A stretch of 12,714 nucleotides of DNA from Crocinitomicaceae bacterium (GTDB lineage Bacteria > Bacteroidota > Bacteroidia > Flavobacteriales_D > Crocinitomicaceae), in contig JABSPC010000138.1 in the NCBI GenBank assembly GCA_013215515.1, positions 1 through 12,714 of the forward strand, given 5' to 3'. Below are positions 1 through 6,427 of this stretch, piece after piece; within the stretch, counting starts at the first letter, position 1; each line of letters opens with the position of its first letter. The position numbers and the translations under genes are program-made. The notes below the pieces were generated by a model. The model was given only the letters and a program-made list of their open reading frames with translations. It was not told the DNA's origin and ran no database searches.

Positions 1-239
1 AATGTTGAAAGGGCATCCGTATCTCCTTCAATAATGGCCATCTTAATTTGTTCCCAATCGGAACGAAGTTTTAGCTCTTTGGAATCTTGAGCCGATTCCT
101 CCTCTTCTTGTGCCGGAGGTGTTTCCGCGGGCTCTTTTTGGGACAATTCTTCTTTGTCAGTAGTATTCGTTTCACTACTCTCGTTGCATCCGAATACAAT
201 AAAGCCAAGGGCGATTACAAAATAAAGAGGTCTTTTCAT
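1..239 (-). CDS. Lipoprotein, N-terminal part only (runs off left edge)
   Basis: The reading frame opens with ATG at 239 and is still open at base 1, giving 79 codons. The N-terminus is a lipoprotein signal: Lys-Arg at residues 2-3, a hydrophobic stretch at about 5-16, and a lipobox ending V-F-G-C with the lipidated Cys at 18. After the Cys comes a low-complexity Glu/Ser/Thr/Pro/Gln-rich linker (about residues 19-53), then the start of a folded region containing SDWEQIKMAIIEGD. The protein should be anchored in a membrane, and the acidic linker would hold the globular domain away from it. That domain lies outside the window, so no function can be given. A possible -7 element and a palindrome lie upstream. 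Confidence 0.75.
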   Translation of the reverse strand, partial: MKRPLYFVIALGFIVFGCNESSETNTTDKEELSQKEPAETPPAQEEEESAQDSKELKLRSDWEQIKMAIIEGDTDALST

Positions 240-264
240 TTTAAGAGTGTTGGGTTTCTGCAAT

Positions 265-291
265 TAAATATACTTCTTCATTCCGAATGAA
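265..291 (-). promoter_or_regulatory. Candidate promoter -7 element with adjacent palindrome
   Basis: On the minus strand TATATTTA (272-265) matches the Bacteroidota -7 consensus TAnnTTTG except for the last base. It lies 25 bp upstream of the lipoprotein ATG. A perfect 7-bp inverted repeat with a one-base centre, TTCATTC-C-GAATGAA (277-291), sits 4 bp further upstream, where a repressor would block RNA polymerase. No clear -33 TTG was found. This is inference from motif and position only. Confidence 0.3.
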
Positions 292-301
292 ATAAGCGAA
301 T

Positions 302-796
302 TCAAGATTTTTCGTTCATCAATTTATAGCGGCGATCCGTGCATTTATCGTTTTCATTGTAAAATTCTCGAACGGGCAGCATGAACTTGTTCAGAATCTT
401 AACTGAAGGGATGTTGTTCGTATTTACATCGGCGGTTATTAGTTTGAAATTCAATTCCTGAAAACAATAGTCAATTAAACCCGCTGTAATTTCTCTGCCG
501 TAGCCTTGTCTCCAATACTGCTCTCTCAGTCGATACGCAATTTCATCTTGTCCTTGGTTATTCACCAATAAGGCGCACAATCCAATAAATTCAGTGTTAT
601 CTTTTTCGCAAATTGCCCAAAGCGTTTTCTCTTTTGGGTCTTGAATCAACAAATGCAAGTTAGTGTCACTTTCCTCGCGTGTTTTAACTCTTTGTGGTAT
701 TGGACTCATAACGTTAGGGTTCGACATCATATCATAGAAATCATCGGAGTCTGAATTTAGCAACGATCGTACGAAGAGTCTTTTTGTGGAGAACAT
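302..796 (-). CDS. GNAT family N-acetyltransferase (RimJ/RimL-like)
   Basis: A 164-aa protein of normal length for the Acetyltransf_3 (RimJ/RimL) branch of the GNAT superfamily. These enzymes move an acetyl group from acetyl-CoA to an amine on a protein N-terminus or small molecule in the cytoplasm. The N-terminal TKRLFVRSL strand and early helix are typical. Motif A for acetyl-CoA pyrophosphate binding is visible as RQGYGR at 96-101, following the DEIAYRL strand at 84-90. The NIPSVKILNKF helix at 128-138 is the usual motif B. The substrate cannot be told from sequence. It is a stand-alone gene: 62 bp separate it from the downstream lipoprotein gene, and a hairpin lies upstream between it and the 122-aa gene. 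Confidence 0.85.
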   Translation of the reverse strand: MFSTKRLFVRSLLNSDSDDFYDMMSNPNVMSPIPQRVKTREESDTNLHLLIQDPKEKTLWAICEKDNTEFIGLCALLVNNQGQDEIAYRLREQYWRQGYGREITAGLIDYCFQELNFKLITADVNTNNIPSVKILNKFMLPVREFYNENDKCTDRRYKLMNEKS

Positions 797-817
797 GGGT
801 AATTTTCATTAAAAACC

Positions 818-850
818 TAAAGTTATAATAATCAGAAAGCTCCACCCAAA
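818..850 (-). promoter_or_regulatory. Candidate promoter of the acetyltransferase gene
   Basis: Reading the minus strand, TTTG (850-847) is followed after 21 bp by TAACTTTA (825-818), one base from the Bacteroidota -7 consensus TAnnTTTG. The ATG is at 796, leaving a leader of roughly 20 nt. The element overlaps the inverted repeat at 832-870. Confidence 0.4.
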
Positions 851-870
851 AAATGGATAGCGCTTTCTGA
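832..870 (-). terminator. Inverted repeat, probable terminator of the 122-aa gene
   Basis: TCAGAAAGC (832-840) and GCTTTCTGA (862-870) are perfect complements. The loop contains a further TCCA/TGGA pairing. The hairpin lies 24 bp past the stop of the 122-aa gene. On the minus strand it is followed only by TTATTAT rather than a solid U-run, so termination may be weak. An operator role for the acetyltransferase promoter is an alternative. Confidence 0.5.
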
Positions 871-893
871 TAATCGAATATGTAGTGCCGTAC

Positions 894-1262
894 TTATTCG
901 AATTTGTACGGAGCCATAGGCCCAAGCTCTACTCTTACTTCACCCAATGCTTTTTTTGTGACCGTCATCAAGTAATAACCATCGGCTTTGGGTTTATGAT
1001 AAAACACCAACGCTCCAGTTGCTTCGTCAAGTTCCATCTTAAATATATTTTGATCCTCTTCTAAAAAAGATTGAACATCGTAGAACTCATCTTTGGTAAA
1101 GTTCTCATTGACCTTCAAGACATGAGTAGTATATGTTTCCGTAGCACCTTCTCTTGCTTCGAATTTCGCTTTTTCGAATCGTTGATCCCAATTCATCACT
1201 TCACTTTGAGAAGTACTAATGAACGTTATTGCAATTGTTAAAGTTGTTAATATCAGTTTCAT
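894..1262 (-). CDS. Small secreted protein of unknown function
   Basis: A 122-aa protein that I do not recognise. It has an N-terminal signal peptide (MKLILTTLTIAITFISTSQS, cleavage near residue 20) and a mature part of about 100 residues. The mature part is rich in Glu, Lys and aromatic residues, with alternating strand-like segments (TETYTTHVLKV, GALVFYHKPK, GYYLMTVTKK, EVRVELGP), and has no cysteine. That pattern suggests a small beta-rich periplasmic or exported domain, which is inference. It starts only 4 bp after the stop of the large T9SS protein, so the two are very likely co-transcribed and may act together at the cell surface. A hairpin follows the gene. Confidence 0.7.
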   Translation of the reverse strand: MKLILTTLTIAITFISTSQSEVMNWDQRFEKAKFEAREGATETYTTHVLKVNENFTKDEFYDVQSFLEEDQNIFKMELDEATGALVFYHKPKADGYYLMTVTKKALGEVRVELGPMAPYKFE

Positions 1263-1266
1263 ATTT

Positions 1267-3147
1267 TTATTGTTTGATGAGTCTTTTAACGCTTTCTACT
1301 TGAGAATCTTGGTATGTAACGAAGTACACTCCGCTTGATAAACTTGATAGATCTAATGTCATTCTGTTGTTTTCAGCGCCATACGTTTGCTTAACAAGAA
1401 CAATTGTTCCGTCGGTACTTTTGACTTCTAACATTCCATATTCTTTCGTCTCCAAATTCAACATAACAGTTACGTTTTCAGTTGCTGGATTTGGATAAAG
1501 GTTAACGATTCCAACCTCATTAGAGATTCTATTTAGGGAGATTGGATCGATTAAAGTTTTGGCTCCGTTGTAATCAACTTGTTCTATTCTGTAGTATGCT
1601 GTGCCAGAGCGAGGACTCAAATCTTCAAATGAATAATTTGTAGTTTCGGTTGTAGTTCCAGCTCCATAAATTTTAGCAATGTTTTCAAATGTCTGACCAT
1701 CGTATGATCGCTGTAAATTAAAGTAATCATTATCACGTTCGGAAATCGTTTTCCAAGAAATGATATTTGATTCTGGAAGGGCAACCCCATGAAACTGAAC
1801 GAGTTCAACTGGCAGTTGAATTCCGGATGCAACCCACCCGTCAACTTGGAATACACAATTGTCAGCAGCATATCCATCTACCATCAAGATATAGGTGTTT
1901 CCTATAGTTAAACCAACGGCATTTACATTTCCACTTGTTGGTGTTGCTGGGTTCCAGCAGTTTGACCTAGAAGTAAAGTTATTACAGCATCCGTTTGGAC
2001 CGTTGGTAACCTCGTATACATGGGCTTGAATTCCATCGCCATTTACGCAGCCCGTTACTGAAGAGAATGGGAAAGTAGCAGTAGTAGCAGTTGCCACGAA
2101 TTGATACCATGAGTTGTTTTCAATTGTTCCACAAAAGACAGCGTTTAAGTTCCCCGGTGTATCAGATGTATAATACGGGTATGTACTTGAAATAAAATTC
2201 CCTGGGCCCTGAATTAACGTTGCAGGAGCGTTACAATAATCTTCATTGGGAGGAGAGGAACATGCATTGTTATCTTTAACACAGATTCCAATTCCTCCAA
2301 ATTGATCGTTACTTTTTTCCCATACTTGGAGATAAACCGTGGCCCCAGGAGTAAGTCCTGTTGCAAAAATGTAGGACATTGTTCCTGATCCATCGTCATC
2401 ATTACAGGCAATTTGAGTTAAGGCTCCACACGGACCGTTGTAAAGCGCTATTCCAGAATTGTAAAATGAATGTTCTTCAGTGTCGATGGCTATATCGCCA
2501 GATGCTGGAACCACCATTGAAAACCAAACGTCATTCCCTTGGTAGTTTGCACAACCTGGATTTGGTAATCCAGAATCGGTAGCCGGAGAGTTTGTTCCTG
2601 TTATAAATGTACAAGTCGCTCCAACTGCAAGAGGAATTGCACCACATGGGTCATCGTTTGGAACGTTAGCGGATGTAGCACAAATATTTCCTGTATGAAC
2701 ATTCCATCCGCCACCACTTCGTCTATTTATATAGATAAAGTATGGTGTTCCATAAGTAGTTGGAAATACTATTGATCCAGTTCCAGTGTTACTCCACGTA
2801 CAAGCAACCTCTCCAACTCCACCGCAACCCGTAAAGGCAGCAAGGCAAAAGTTATGGCTACTTCCTGTGATTGTAATTGTAACTGGATTTCCAGTTCCGT
2901 ACATAACGAACCAGCCATCTTGGCGTTGAGGCCCCCCGCCGTTGCAAGTTCCAAAAGTTGAAGCTGACCACCACCAACGTGTAATAAACGGTCGGGGGAG
3001 GCAAGCCGAGAGGACGGGTAGATCAGTAAGAGTGCTTGGTGCAGTATTGCAATTATTACTTTGGGAAATCGCTGTTTGACTAAAACCTATTATTAATAAA
3101 CAACCTAGAATAAGGAGTGGATTTCGAGTTTGGGTGGCACAATTCAT
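1267..3147 (-). CDS. T9SS-exported Cys-rich multidomain surface protein
   Basis: A 626-aa protein from the chosen start. An ATG 19 codons upstream (3204) is in frame but would place polar residues before the signal peptide, so 3147 is preferred. The signal sequence runs from MNCATQTRNP through a hydrophobic stretch to SQTAISQ. Several Cys- and Gly-rich beta domains follow, including one of about 130 residues starting DDPCGAIPLAVG and ending GIGICVKD, with the acidic Ca-binding-like patch CNDDDGSG. Next comes a fibronectin-III-like segment (IISWKTISERDNDYFNLQRS to YYRIEQVDYNG). The last 80 or so residues are a type A T9SS sorting domain, with YPNPA, LDLSSLSSGVYFV and a terminal KRLIKQ. The protein should cross the outer membrane by type IX secretion and be attached to the surface or released. 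Adhesion or ligand binding is inferred; no catalytic motif was seen. Confidence 0.85.
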   Translation of the reverse strand: MNCATQTRNPLLILGCLLIIGFSQTAISQSNNCNTAPSTLTDLPVLSACLPRPFITRWWWSASTFGTCNGGGPQRQDGWFVMYGTGNPVTITITGSSHNFCLAAFTGCGGVGEVACTWSNTGTGSIVFPTTYGTPYFIYINRRSGGGWNVHTGNICATSANVPNDDPCGAIPLAVGATCTFITGTNSPATDSGLPNPGCANYQGNDVWFSMVVPASGDIAIDTEEHSFYNSGIALYNGPCGALTQIACNDDDGSGTMSYIFATGLTPGATVYLQVWEKSNDQFGGIGICVKDNNACSSPPNEDYCNAPATLIQGPGNFISSTYPYYTSDTPGNLNAVFCGTIENNSWYQFVATATTATFPFSSVTGCVNGDGIQAHVYEVTNGPNGCCNNFTSRSNCWNPATPTSGNVNAVGLTIGNTYILMVDGYAADNCVFQVDGWVASGIQLPVELVQFHGVALPESNIISWKTISERDNDYFNLQRSYDGQTFENIAKIYGAGTTTETTNYSFEDLSPRSGTAYYRIEQVDYNGAKTLIDPISLNRISNEVGIVNLYPNPATENVTVMLNLETKEYGMLEVKSTDGTIVLVKQTYGAENNRMTLDLSSLSSGVYFVTYQDSQVESVKRLIKQ

Positions 3148-3231
3148 AGTAGAAGAATTTAAATCTGTAGTACTATTAAGACGATTGTTTTGTACCTCAA
3201 GCAAATAGAAATGTTAGAAAAGGGCTTACGA

Positions 3232-3262
3232 TTGAATATTTCAACATGTTTGTTGAATATTT
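3232..3262. repeat. Paired TTGAATATTT repeats forming a hairpin
   Basis: TTGAATATTT occurs at 3232-3241 and again at 3253-3262, spaced exactly 21 bp, or two helical turns. Bases 3235-3246 and 3251-3261 also form an 11-bp inverted repeat with one bulged base and a 4-nt loop. It lies in the leader of the T9SS protein gene, downstream of radA. It could be an operator with two half-sites, an RNA hairpin in the leader, or a weak terminator after radA; no T-run follows it on the minus strand. Confidence 0.4.
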
Positions 3263-3318
3263 AAGGATTGCCCATGTCAAAAACATACAGGCCCCTAGGC
3301 AAGGTGTAAATTGTTATG

Positions 3319-3326
3319 CAAACATA
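3319..3326 (-). promoter_or_regulatory. Candidate -7 element for the T9SS protein operon
   Basis: The minus strand reads TATGTTTG, an exact match to TAnnTTTG, just beyond the radA stop. No TTG lies at the expected -33 distance. If used, the leader of the T9SS gene would be about 165 nt and would carry the hairpin at 3235-3261. Confidence 0.3.
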
Positions 3327-3344
3327 GGGAGGAAGGCTGTGGTG

Positions 3345-4706
3345 CTAAGCGAAGAGTGCCTTTACAACCTCGATAATTGTTCCGCACTGAATGAGTTCAA
3401 TTTTAAAGTTTTTCTGGTCGATTCCCTTGTTGTACTTTGAAATAATGATTTTATCGAAGCCGAGTTTTTCCGCTTCATGAATCCGTTGATCTGCTCTGTT
3501 TACAGGACGAACTTCACCCGATAGACCAACTTCAGCTGAAAGGGCAATTTTCTTTTGTATTGAAATATCAGCATTTGAGGAGAGTACTGCGGCAACAACG
3601 GCTAAATCTATTGCAGGGTCATCGACTTTAATTCCTCCGGCGATGTTTAAGAAAACGTCTTTGGCACCGAGCTTGAATCCACAGCGTTTTTCCATAACGG
3701 CCAGCAACATATTCAAACGCTTGCTGTCAAAACCAGTCGATGAACGTTGAGGTGTTCCGTAGGCTGCAGTGCTTACGAGAGCTTGTACTTCGATCAACAT
3801 TGGGCGCATTCCTTCCATTGTCGCGGCTATTGAAACTCCACTCAATGAAGTATCAGAATCGCTAATTAGTATTTCTGAAGGATTGGCAACTTCTCTCAAA
3901 CCGCTTCCTAACATTTCGTAGATGCCCAACTCGTTTGTGCTACCAAATCGATTCTTAATTGATCTTAATAGTCTGTAAACGTGATTTCTATCTCCTTCAA
4001 ACTGTAAAACAGTATCGACCATGTGCTCCAGAACTTTAGGTCCAGCTAGTGATCCTTCTTTAGTAATATGTCCAATTAAGAATACCGGAACATTACTTTG
4101 TTTGGCATATCGAAGAAGCTGCGCTGTACATTCGCGCACTTGAGATATGCTTCCAGGAGAACTTTCTATTTGTGAGGAGTATAAAGTTTGAATGGAATCA
4201 ATGACGAGAAGTTGAGGTTGAACCTGTTCTGCCTGTTTGAAAATATTTTGAACGTTTGTTTCCGTTAGAATGAAGCAGTCTTTGTTTGAAACGCCAATTC
4301 TGTCCGAGCGCATTTTTATTTGTTGATCACTCTCTTCTCCAGAAACATAAAGCACTTTTAAGCCTGGGTTTGTAACGGCGAGTTGAAGAATGAGTGTTGA
4401 TTTACCGATTCCCGGCTCACCACCAAATAAGATTAAAGACCCATATACTAGGCCTCCGCCCAACACACGATTCATTTCTTTGTCATTAAGAACAATCCGA
4501 GGATGTTCTTTTTGTTCGATATCTTCTAAAGACTGAGGCTTTGCGCTTTCCCCAGATCGAGAAAAGGCAACTACTTGAGGAATCTGTTTTTGAATAAGCT
4601 CTTCAACGAATGTATTCCATTCGTTGCATGACGGACACTTCCCCAACCATTTTGGGGTTTCGTGACCACATTTTTGACAATAAAAAGCTGATTTCACCTT
4701 CGCCAT
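3345..4706 (-). CDS. radA: DNA repair protein RadA
   Basis: A 453-aa protein of full family length. RadA is a RecA-related ATPase that drives branch migration of recombination intermediates during DNA repair. The N-terminal zinc finger has Cys at 10, 13, 24 and 27 (CQKC...CPSC). The Walker A motif GGEPGIGKST is at 95-104, followed by a Walker B strand LLVIDSIQT. The RadA-specific KNRFG motif is present (SIKNRFGSTNELGIYEM). The C-terminal third is the Lon-protease-like domain (LIEVQALVS, GVSIAATMEG, LSAEVGLSGEVRPV), as usual for the family. Start and stop both fit known homologues. The downstream T9SS gene is nearly 200 bp away, so radA is probably transcribed alone. No strong promoter was seen in the 75 bp upstream. 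Confidence 0.97.
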   Translation of the reverse strand: MAKVKSAFYCQKCGHETPKWLGKCPSCNEWNTFVEELIQKQIPQVVAFSRSGESAKPQSLEDIEQKEHPRIVLNDKEMNRVLGGGLVYGSLILFGGEPGIGKSTLILQLAVTNPGLKVLYVSGEESDQQIKMRSDRIGVSNKDCFILTETNVQNIFKQAEQVQPQLLVIDSIQTLYSSQIESSPGSISQVRECTAQLLRYAKQSNVPVFLIGHITKEGSLAGPKVLEHMVDTVLQFEGDRNHVYRLLRSIKNRFGSTNELGIYEMLGSGLREVANPSEILISDSDTSLSGVSIAATMEGMRPMLIEVQALVSTAAYGTPQRSSTGFDSKRLNMLLAVMEKRCGFKLGAKDVFLNIAGGIKVDDPAIDLAVVAAVLSSNADISIQKKIALSAEVGLSGEVRPVNRADQRIHEAEKLGFDKIIISKYNKGIDQKNFKIELIQCGTIIEVVKALFA

Positions 4707-4740
4707 AGAATATAAGAATGACTAAAAGTAACTAAAACAG

Positions 4741-4758
4741 AGAGCAAATTAAAGCTCT
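4741..4758 (-). terminator. Short hairpin after the 69-aa gene (weak terminator)
   Basis: AGAGC (4741-4745) and GCTCT (4754-4758) pair around an 8-nt AT loop, 23 bp past the stop of the 69-aa gene. On the minus strand it is followed by CTGTTTTAG. The stem is short, so this is a weak candidate. Confidence 0.25.
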
Positions 4759-4781
4759 AAACGAGAAATAAAATGGGTGGA

Positions 4782-4991
4782 CTATCCAGCGTAACCTTTA
4801 CGGCTCCACTTCGCACATTTGCGTTTTCTTTTCTTATTTGTACGCTTTCCTTTTTTACCCTTTTTACCTGGTCCTCCAGGATATAAAACGGTTTCCATTG
4901 AAGTGGAGTTTTGAAAGTCAAGTGTTAATTCTGTGCTTGCCGATGAAAGGAAAGACATAGAAATTACTGCGAGGGAGAGAATAAATTTCAT
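4782..4991 (-). CDS. Small secreted Lys/Arg-rich protein
   Basis: A 69-aa protein of no known family that I can name. Residues 1 to about 19 form a signal peptide (MKFILSLAVISMSFLSSAS). The mature part has a short acidic/polar segment (about 20-37), then YPGGPG, and then a strongly basic run at about 43-65 made of GKKGKKGKR and KKRKRK blocks. A single Cys is at 59 and a Trp at 62. A convincing promoter lies upstream (5024-5052), which supports a real gene. A secreted cationic peptide could bind polyanions such as extracellular DNA, LPS or polysaccharide, or act as a toxin or structural peptide. All of these are speculation. Confidence 0.65.
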   Translation of the reverse strand: MKFILSLAVISMSFLSSASTELTLDFQNSTSMETVLYPGGPGKKGKKGKRTNKKRKRKCAKWSRKGYAG

Positions 4992-5023
4992 TAACTTCTG
5001 GTTTTGTTACCTTATAAGAACGT

Positions 5024-5052
5024 CAAAATTAATGGTTTATTCCGAGAAACAA
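5024..5052 (-). promoter_or_regulatory. Promoter of the 69-aa secreted basic protein
   Basis: On the minus strand TTG (5052-5050), an 18-bp spacer and TAATTTTG (5031-5024) match the Bacteroidota housekeeping promoter (TTG, about 19 bp, TAnnTTTG) exactly. Transcription would start near 5017, leaving a leader of about 25 nt. It is back to back with the yceI promoter. Confidence 0.6.
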
Positions 5053-5065
5053 TAATTTATTTCAT

Positions 5066-5091
5066 TTTGGCGAGATAATTGAATAGGTTTG
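5066..5091 (+). promoter_or_regulatory. Promoter -7 element of the yceI operon
   Basis: TAGGTTTG (5084-5091) is an exact TAnnTTTG match. The nearest TTTG upstream (5066-5069) is only 14 bp away, so the -33 element is poor. Because the -7 overlaps the in-frame ATG at 5089, that ATG would not be transcribed in full, which supports the yceI start at 5116. Confidence 0.5.
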
Positions 5092-5115
5092 AATAGTCAA
5101 ACTAAAAAACACACC

Positions 5116-5628
5116 ATGAAAAATACAATTTTCACATTAATGCTTTTGATACCAATTTTGGGGCTAAGTCAAGGGATAAAATTAGATACGGATGACGCAT
5201 CTGTGTCATTTGTATTTGAAGCTGATAAAACCAAAGGAACCATCGCAGGAATTACGGCCAGTATTGTTTTAAAACCGACTGATTTGGGAAGTTCAGTGAT
5301 AAAAGGGTCCGCATTAATAGGGTCTTTAGATACTGGAAACAAAGGAAGAGACAAGCATTTAAAATCGAAAGATTTCTTCGACGCTGAAAAGTACCCAACA
5401 ATGAGTTTTACGAGTAGTAAAATTGTAAAAGAAGGTGATGATTACAAGGCTAGTGGTACACTGACGATTAAAGATGTAACCAAAGACGTGAGCTTTACTA
5501 TGAAAATGGAAGGTAAAAACATGGTATTCGAAACAACGATTTATTCATCTGATTTTAATATTGCCGCAAAGAAAGGTCGCGAAAAAAACAAGGTAACAGT
5601 GAAGGTAACGGTGCCAATTTCAAAATGA
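5116..5628 (+). CDS. YceI family periplasmic lipocalin-like protein
   Basis: A 170-aa protein from the ATG at 5116. This start is chosen because it begins the signal peptide (MKNTIFTLMLLIPILGLSQG) directly and lies downstream of the -7 element. Family features include the early IKLDTDDASVSFVFEADKTKGTI strand region, GSALIGSLDTGNKGRDKHLKSKDFFDAEKYPTMSF (the typical N-R-D-x-H-L...F-F-D-x-x-x-Y-P block) and GTLTIKDVTKDVSF near the C-terminal half. YceI proteins are periplasmic beta-barrels that bind long isoprenoid-type lipids; the true role in this organism is unknown. The stop overlaps the start of the broken pnuC gene (ATGA), so yceI heads an operon with pnuC and the NadR-like kinase. Confidence 0.9.
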   Translation: MKNTIFTLMLLIPILGLSQGIKLDTDDASVSFVFEADKTKGTIAGITASIVLKPTDLGSSVIKGSALIGSLDTGNKGRDKHLKSKDFFDAEKYPTMSFTSSKIVKEGDDYKASGTLTIKDVTKDVSFTMKMEGKNMVFETTIYSSDFNIAAKKGREKNKVTVKVTVPISK

Positions 5629-5836
5629 CATTTATTGATTCCCTTTGGAATGGAATTGTAGCCACTTCAATTTGGGAATGGCTCGCTTTCATTACGGGAA
5701 AGTTATACTTGGAGAGCATTCTTCAATTTTTTTATGTGGTAATGATGTGGCAGCATTGCAAATGATCATATTCACTATATTGGCAGTATTCGGTTATTTA
5801 TCGTGGCGCAAGCAACTCAAACTTCAACAGGGATAA
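5625..5836 (+). pseudogene. pnuC: pnuC remnant with two internal deletions
   Basis: PnuC is an inner-membrane transporter that takes up nicotinamide riboside and is normally about 200 aa with 7-8 membrane segments. Only about 75 codons remain. From ATG 5625 the frame gives a family-like N-terminus (SIWEWLAFITG). It then jumps directly to a middle segment (KLYLESILQFFYVVMM), skipping the expected IWCWPFG-type stretch, and ends at TGA 5763-5765. The family C-terminus (ALQMIIFTILAVFGYLSWRKQLK) continues in another frame from about 5750 to TAA 5834-5836. So two deletions are inferred, the first in frame and the second with a frameshift. Both operon overlaps survive: ATGA with yceI and TAATG with the kinase gene. 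Identification rests on my memory of flavobacterial PnuC sequences and on the neighbouring kinase. Confidence 0.75.
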
Positions 5837-6339
5837 TGAAAATTGCAATTACTGGACCTGAATCAAGTGGTAAAACAACACTCGCAGTTGCTTTAGCATC
5901 TCATTATGACGTCAATGTAATTCCCGAATACGCTCGTGAATTCTTAAAGGACAATGGACCGGAATATACCCAGCCCGACTTGGATGACATAGCCGAAGGT
6001 CACGCGGAAAATCTGCAAATATTCTATACCGAAAAAAGTAAAATTAACATCGTAGATACTGACTTTGTTGTGATTAAAGTCCGGTCAGAACACAAGTATA
6101 ATTTCGCCTCGACTTATATTAATGAGTTGGTGAGTGAAAATCATTTTGACCTGCATGTGCTTTGTGCTCCTGACATTCCCTGGGAAGTAGATCCACTTCG
6201 AGAAAACCCAGATGACCGCCATATTTTATTTGAAAAATACATTTCTGTCCTTAATTCATTCAAAAAGGATTTCATCATTGTAAATGGTTCTCCAGAAGAA
6301 AGGTTAAAAAAAAGTATTGAAGCAATAGATCGGCTTTAA
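5836..6339 (+). CDS. NadR-like ribosylnicotinamide kinase (P-loop ATPase)
   Basis: A 167-aa protein from ATG 5836, which overlaps the pnuC stop (TAATG) and directly starts the P-loop strand; an ATG upstream at 5803 lies inside pnuC and is rejected. The P-loop GPESSGKTT is at 7-15. Other NadR kinase-domain features are PEYAREFL, the conserved DTDFVVIKVRSEHKY segment, and PDIPWEVDPLRENPDDRHILFEKY near the C-terminus. The enzyme should phosphorylate nicotinamide riboside to NMN with ATP in NAD salvage. It lacks the regulatory and adenylyltransferase domains of enterobacterial NadR, as is usual in Bacteroidota. Its normal partner is PnuC, which supplies and traps riboside. Here PnuC is broken, so the kinase may now work on riboside from another source or be on its way to loss. 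Confidence 0.88.
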   Translation: MKIAITGPESSGKTTLAVALASHYDVNVIPEYAREFLKDNGPEYTQPDLDDIAEGHAENLQIFYTEKSKINIVDTDFVVIKVRSEHKYNFASTYINELVSENHFDLHVLCAPDIPWEVDPLRENPDDRHILFEKYISVLNSFKKDFIIVNGSPEERLKKSIEAIDRL

Positions 6340-6353
6340 ACCTGAGTTCCATT

Positions 6354-6405
6354 CTAATATGTCTTCTTCACTTTTATCTCTCGAAATGGAATTCCTACGA
6401 AAAAG
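6354..6405 (-). pseudogene. Possible 3' end of the IS-interrupted gene
   Basis: On the minus strand, right outside the IS end, a frame reads FFVGIPFREIKVKKTY and stops at TAG 6356-6354, convergent with the kinase gene that stops at 6339. It could be the C-terminus of the small signal-peptide gene whose 5' end lies on the other side of the element. The two halves are not in frame if joined directly and no target duplication is seen, so coding sequence was probably lost. The piece is short and could be chance. Confidence 0.3.
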
Positions 6406-6425
6406 TGGACAAATTAGTTAAGGTA
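6406..6425 (+). repeat. Terminal inverted repeat, orfB end of the IS
   Basis: TGGACAAATTAGTTAAGGTA, 16 of 20 identical with the repeat at the other end, including TGGACA and TAGTTAAG. Confidence 0.8.
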
Positions 6426-6427
6426 TA

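Noticed and set aside
87..290. Plus-strand open frame of 67 codons
   Set aside because: Antisense to the lipoprotein N-terminus, which has a proper signal and lipobox; the plus-strand product has no recognisable features.
3148..3204. Upstream ATG start for the T9SS protein
   Set aside because: It would add 19 polar residues before the signal peptide; the ATG at 3147 leads directly into the signal.
3246..3440. Plus-strand open frame of 64 codons between the T9SS gene and radA
   Set aside because: It starts in the hairpin region, overlaps the radA 3' end antisense, has no promoter and no family features.
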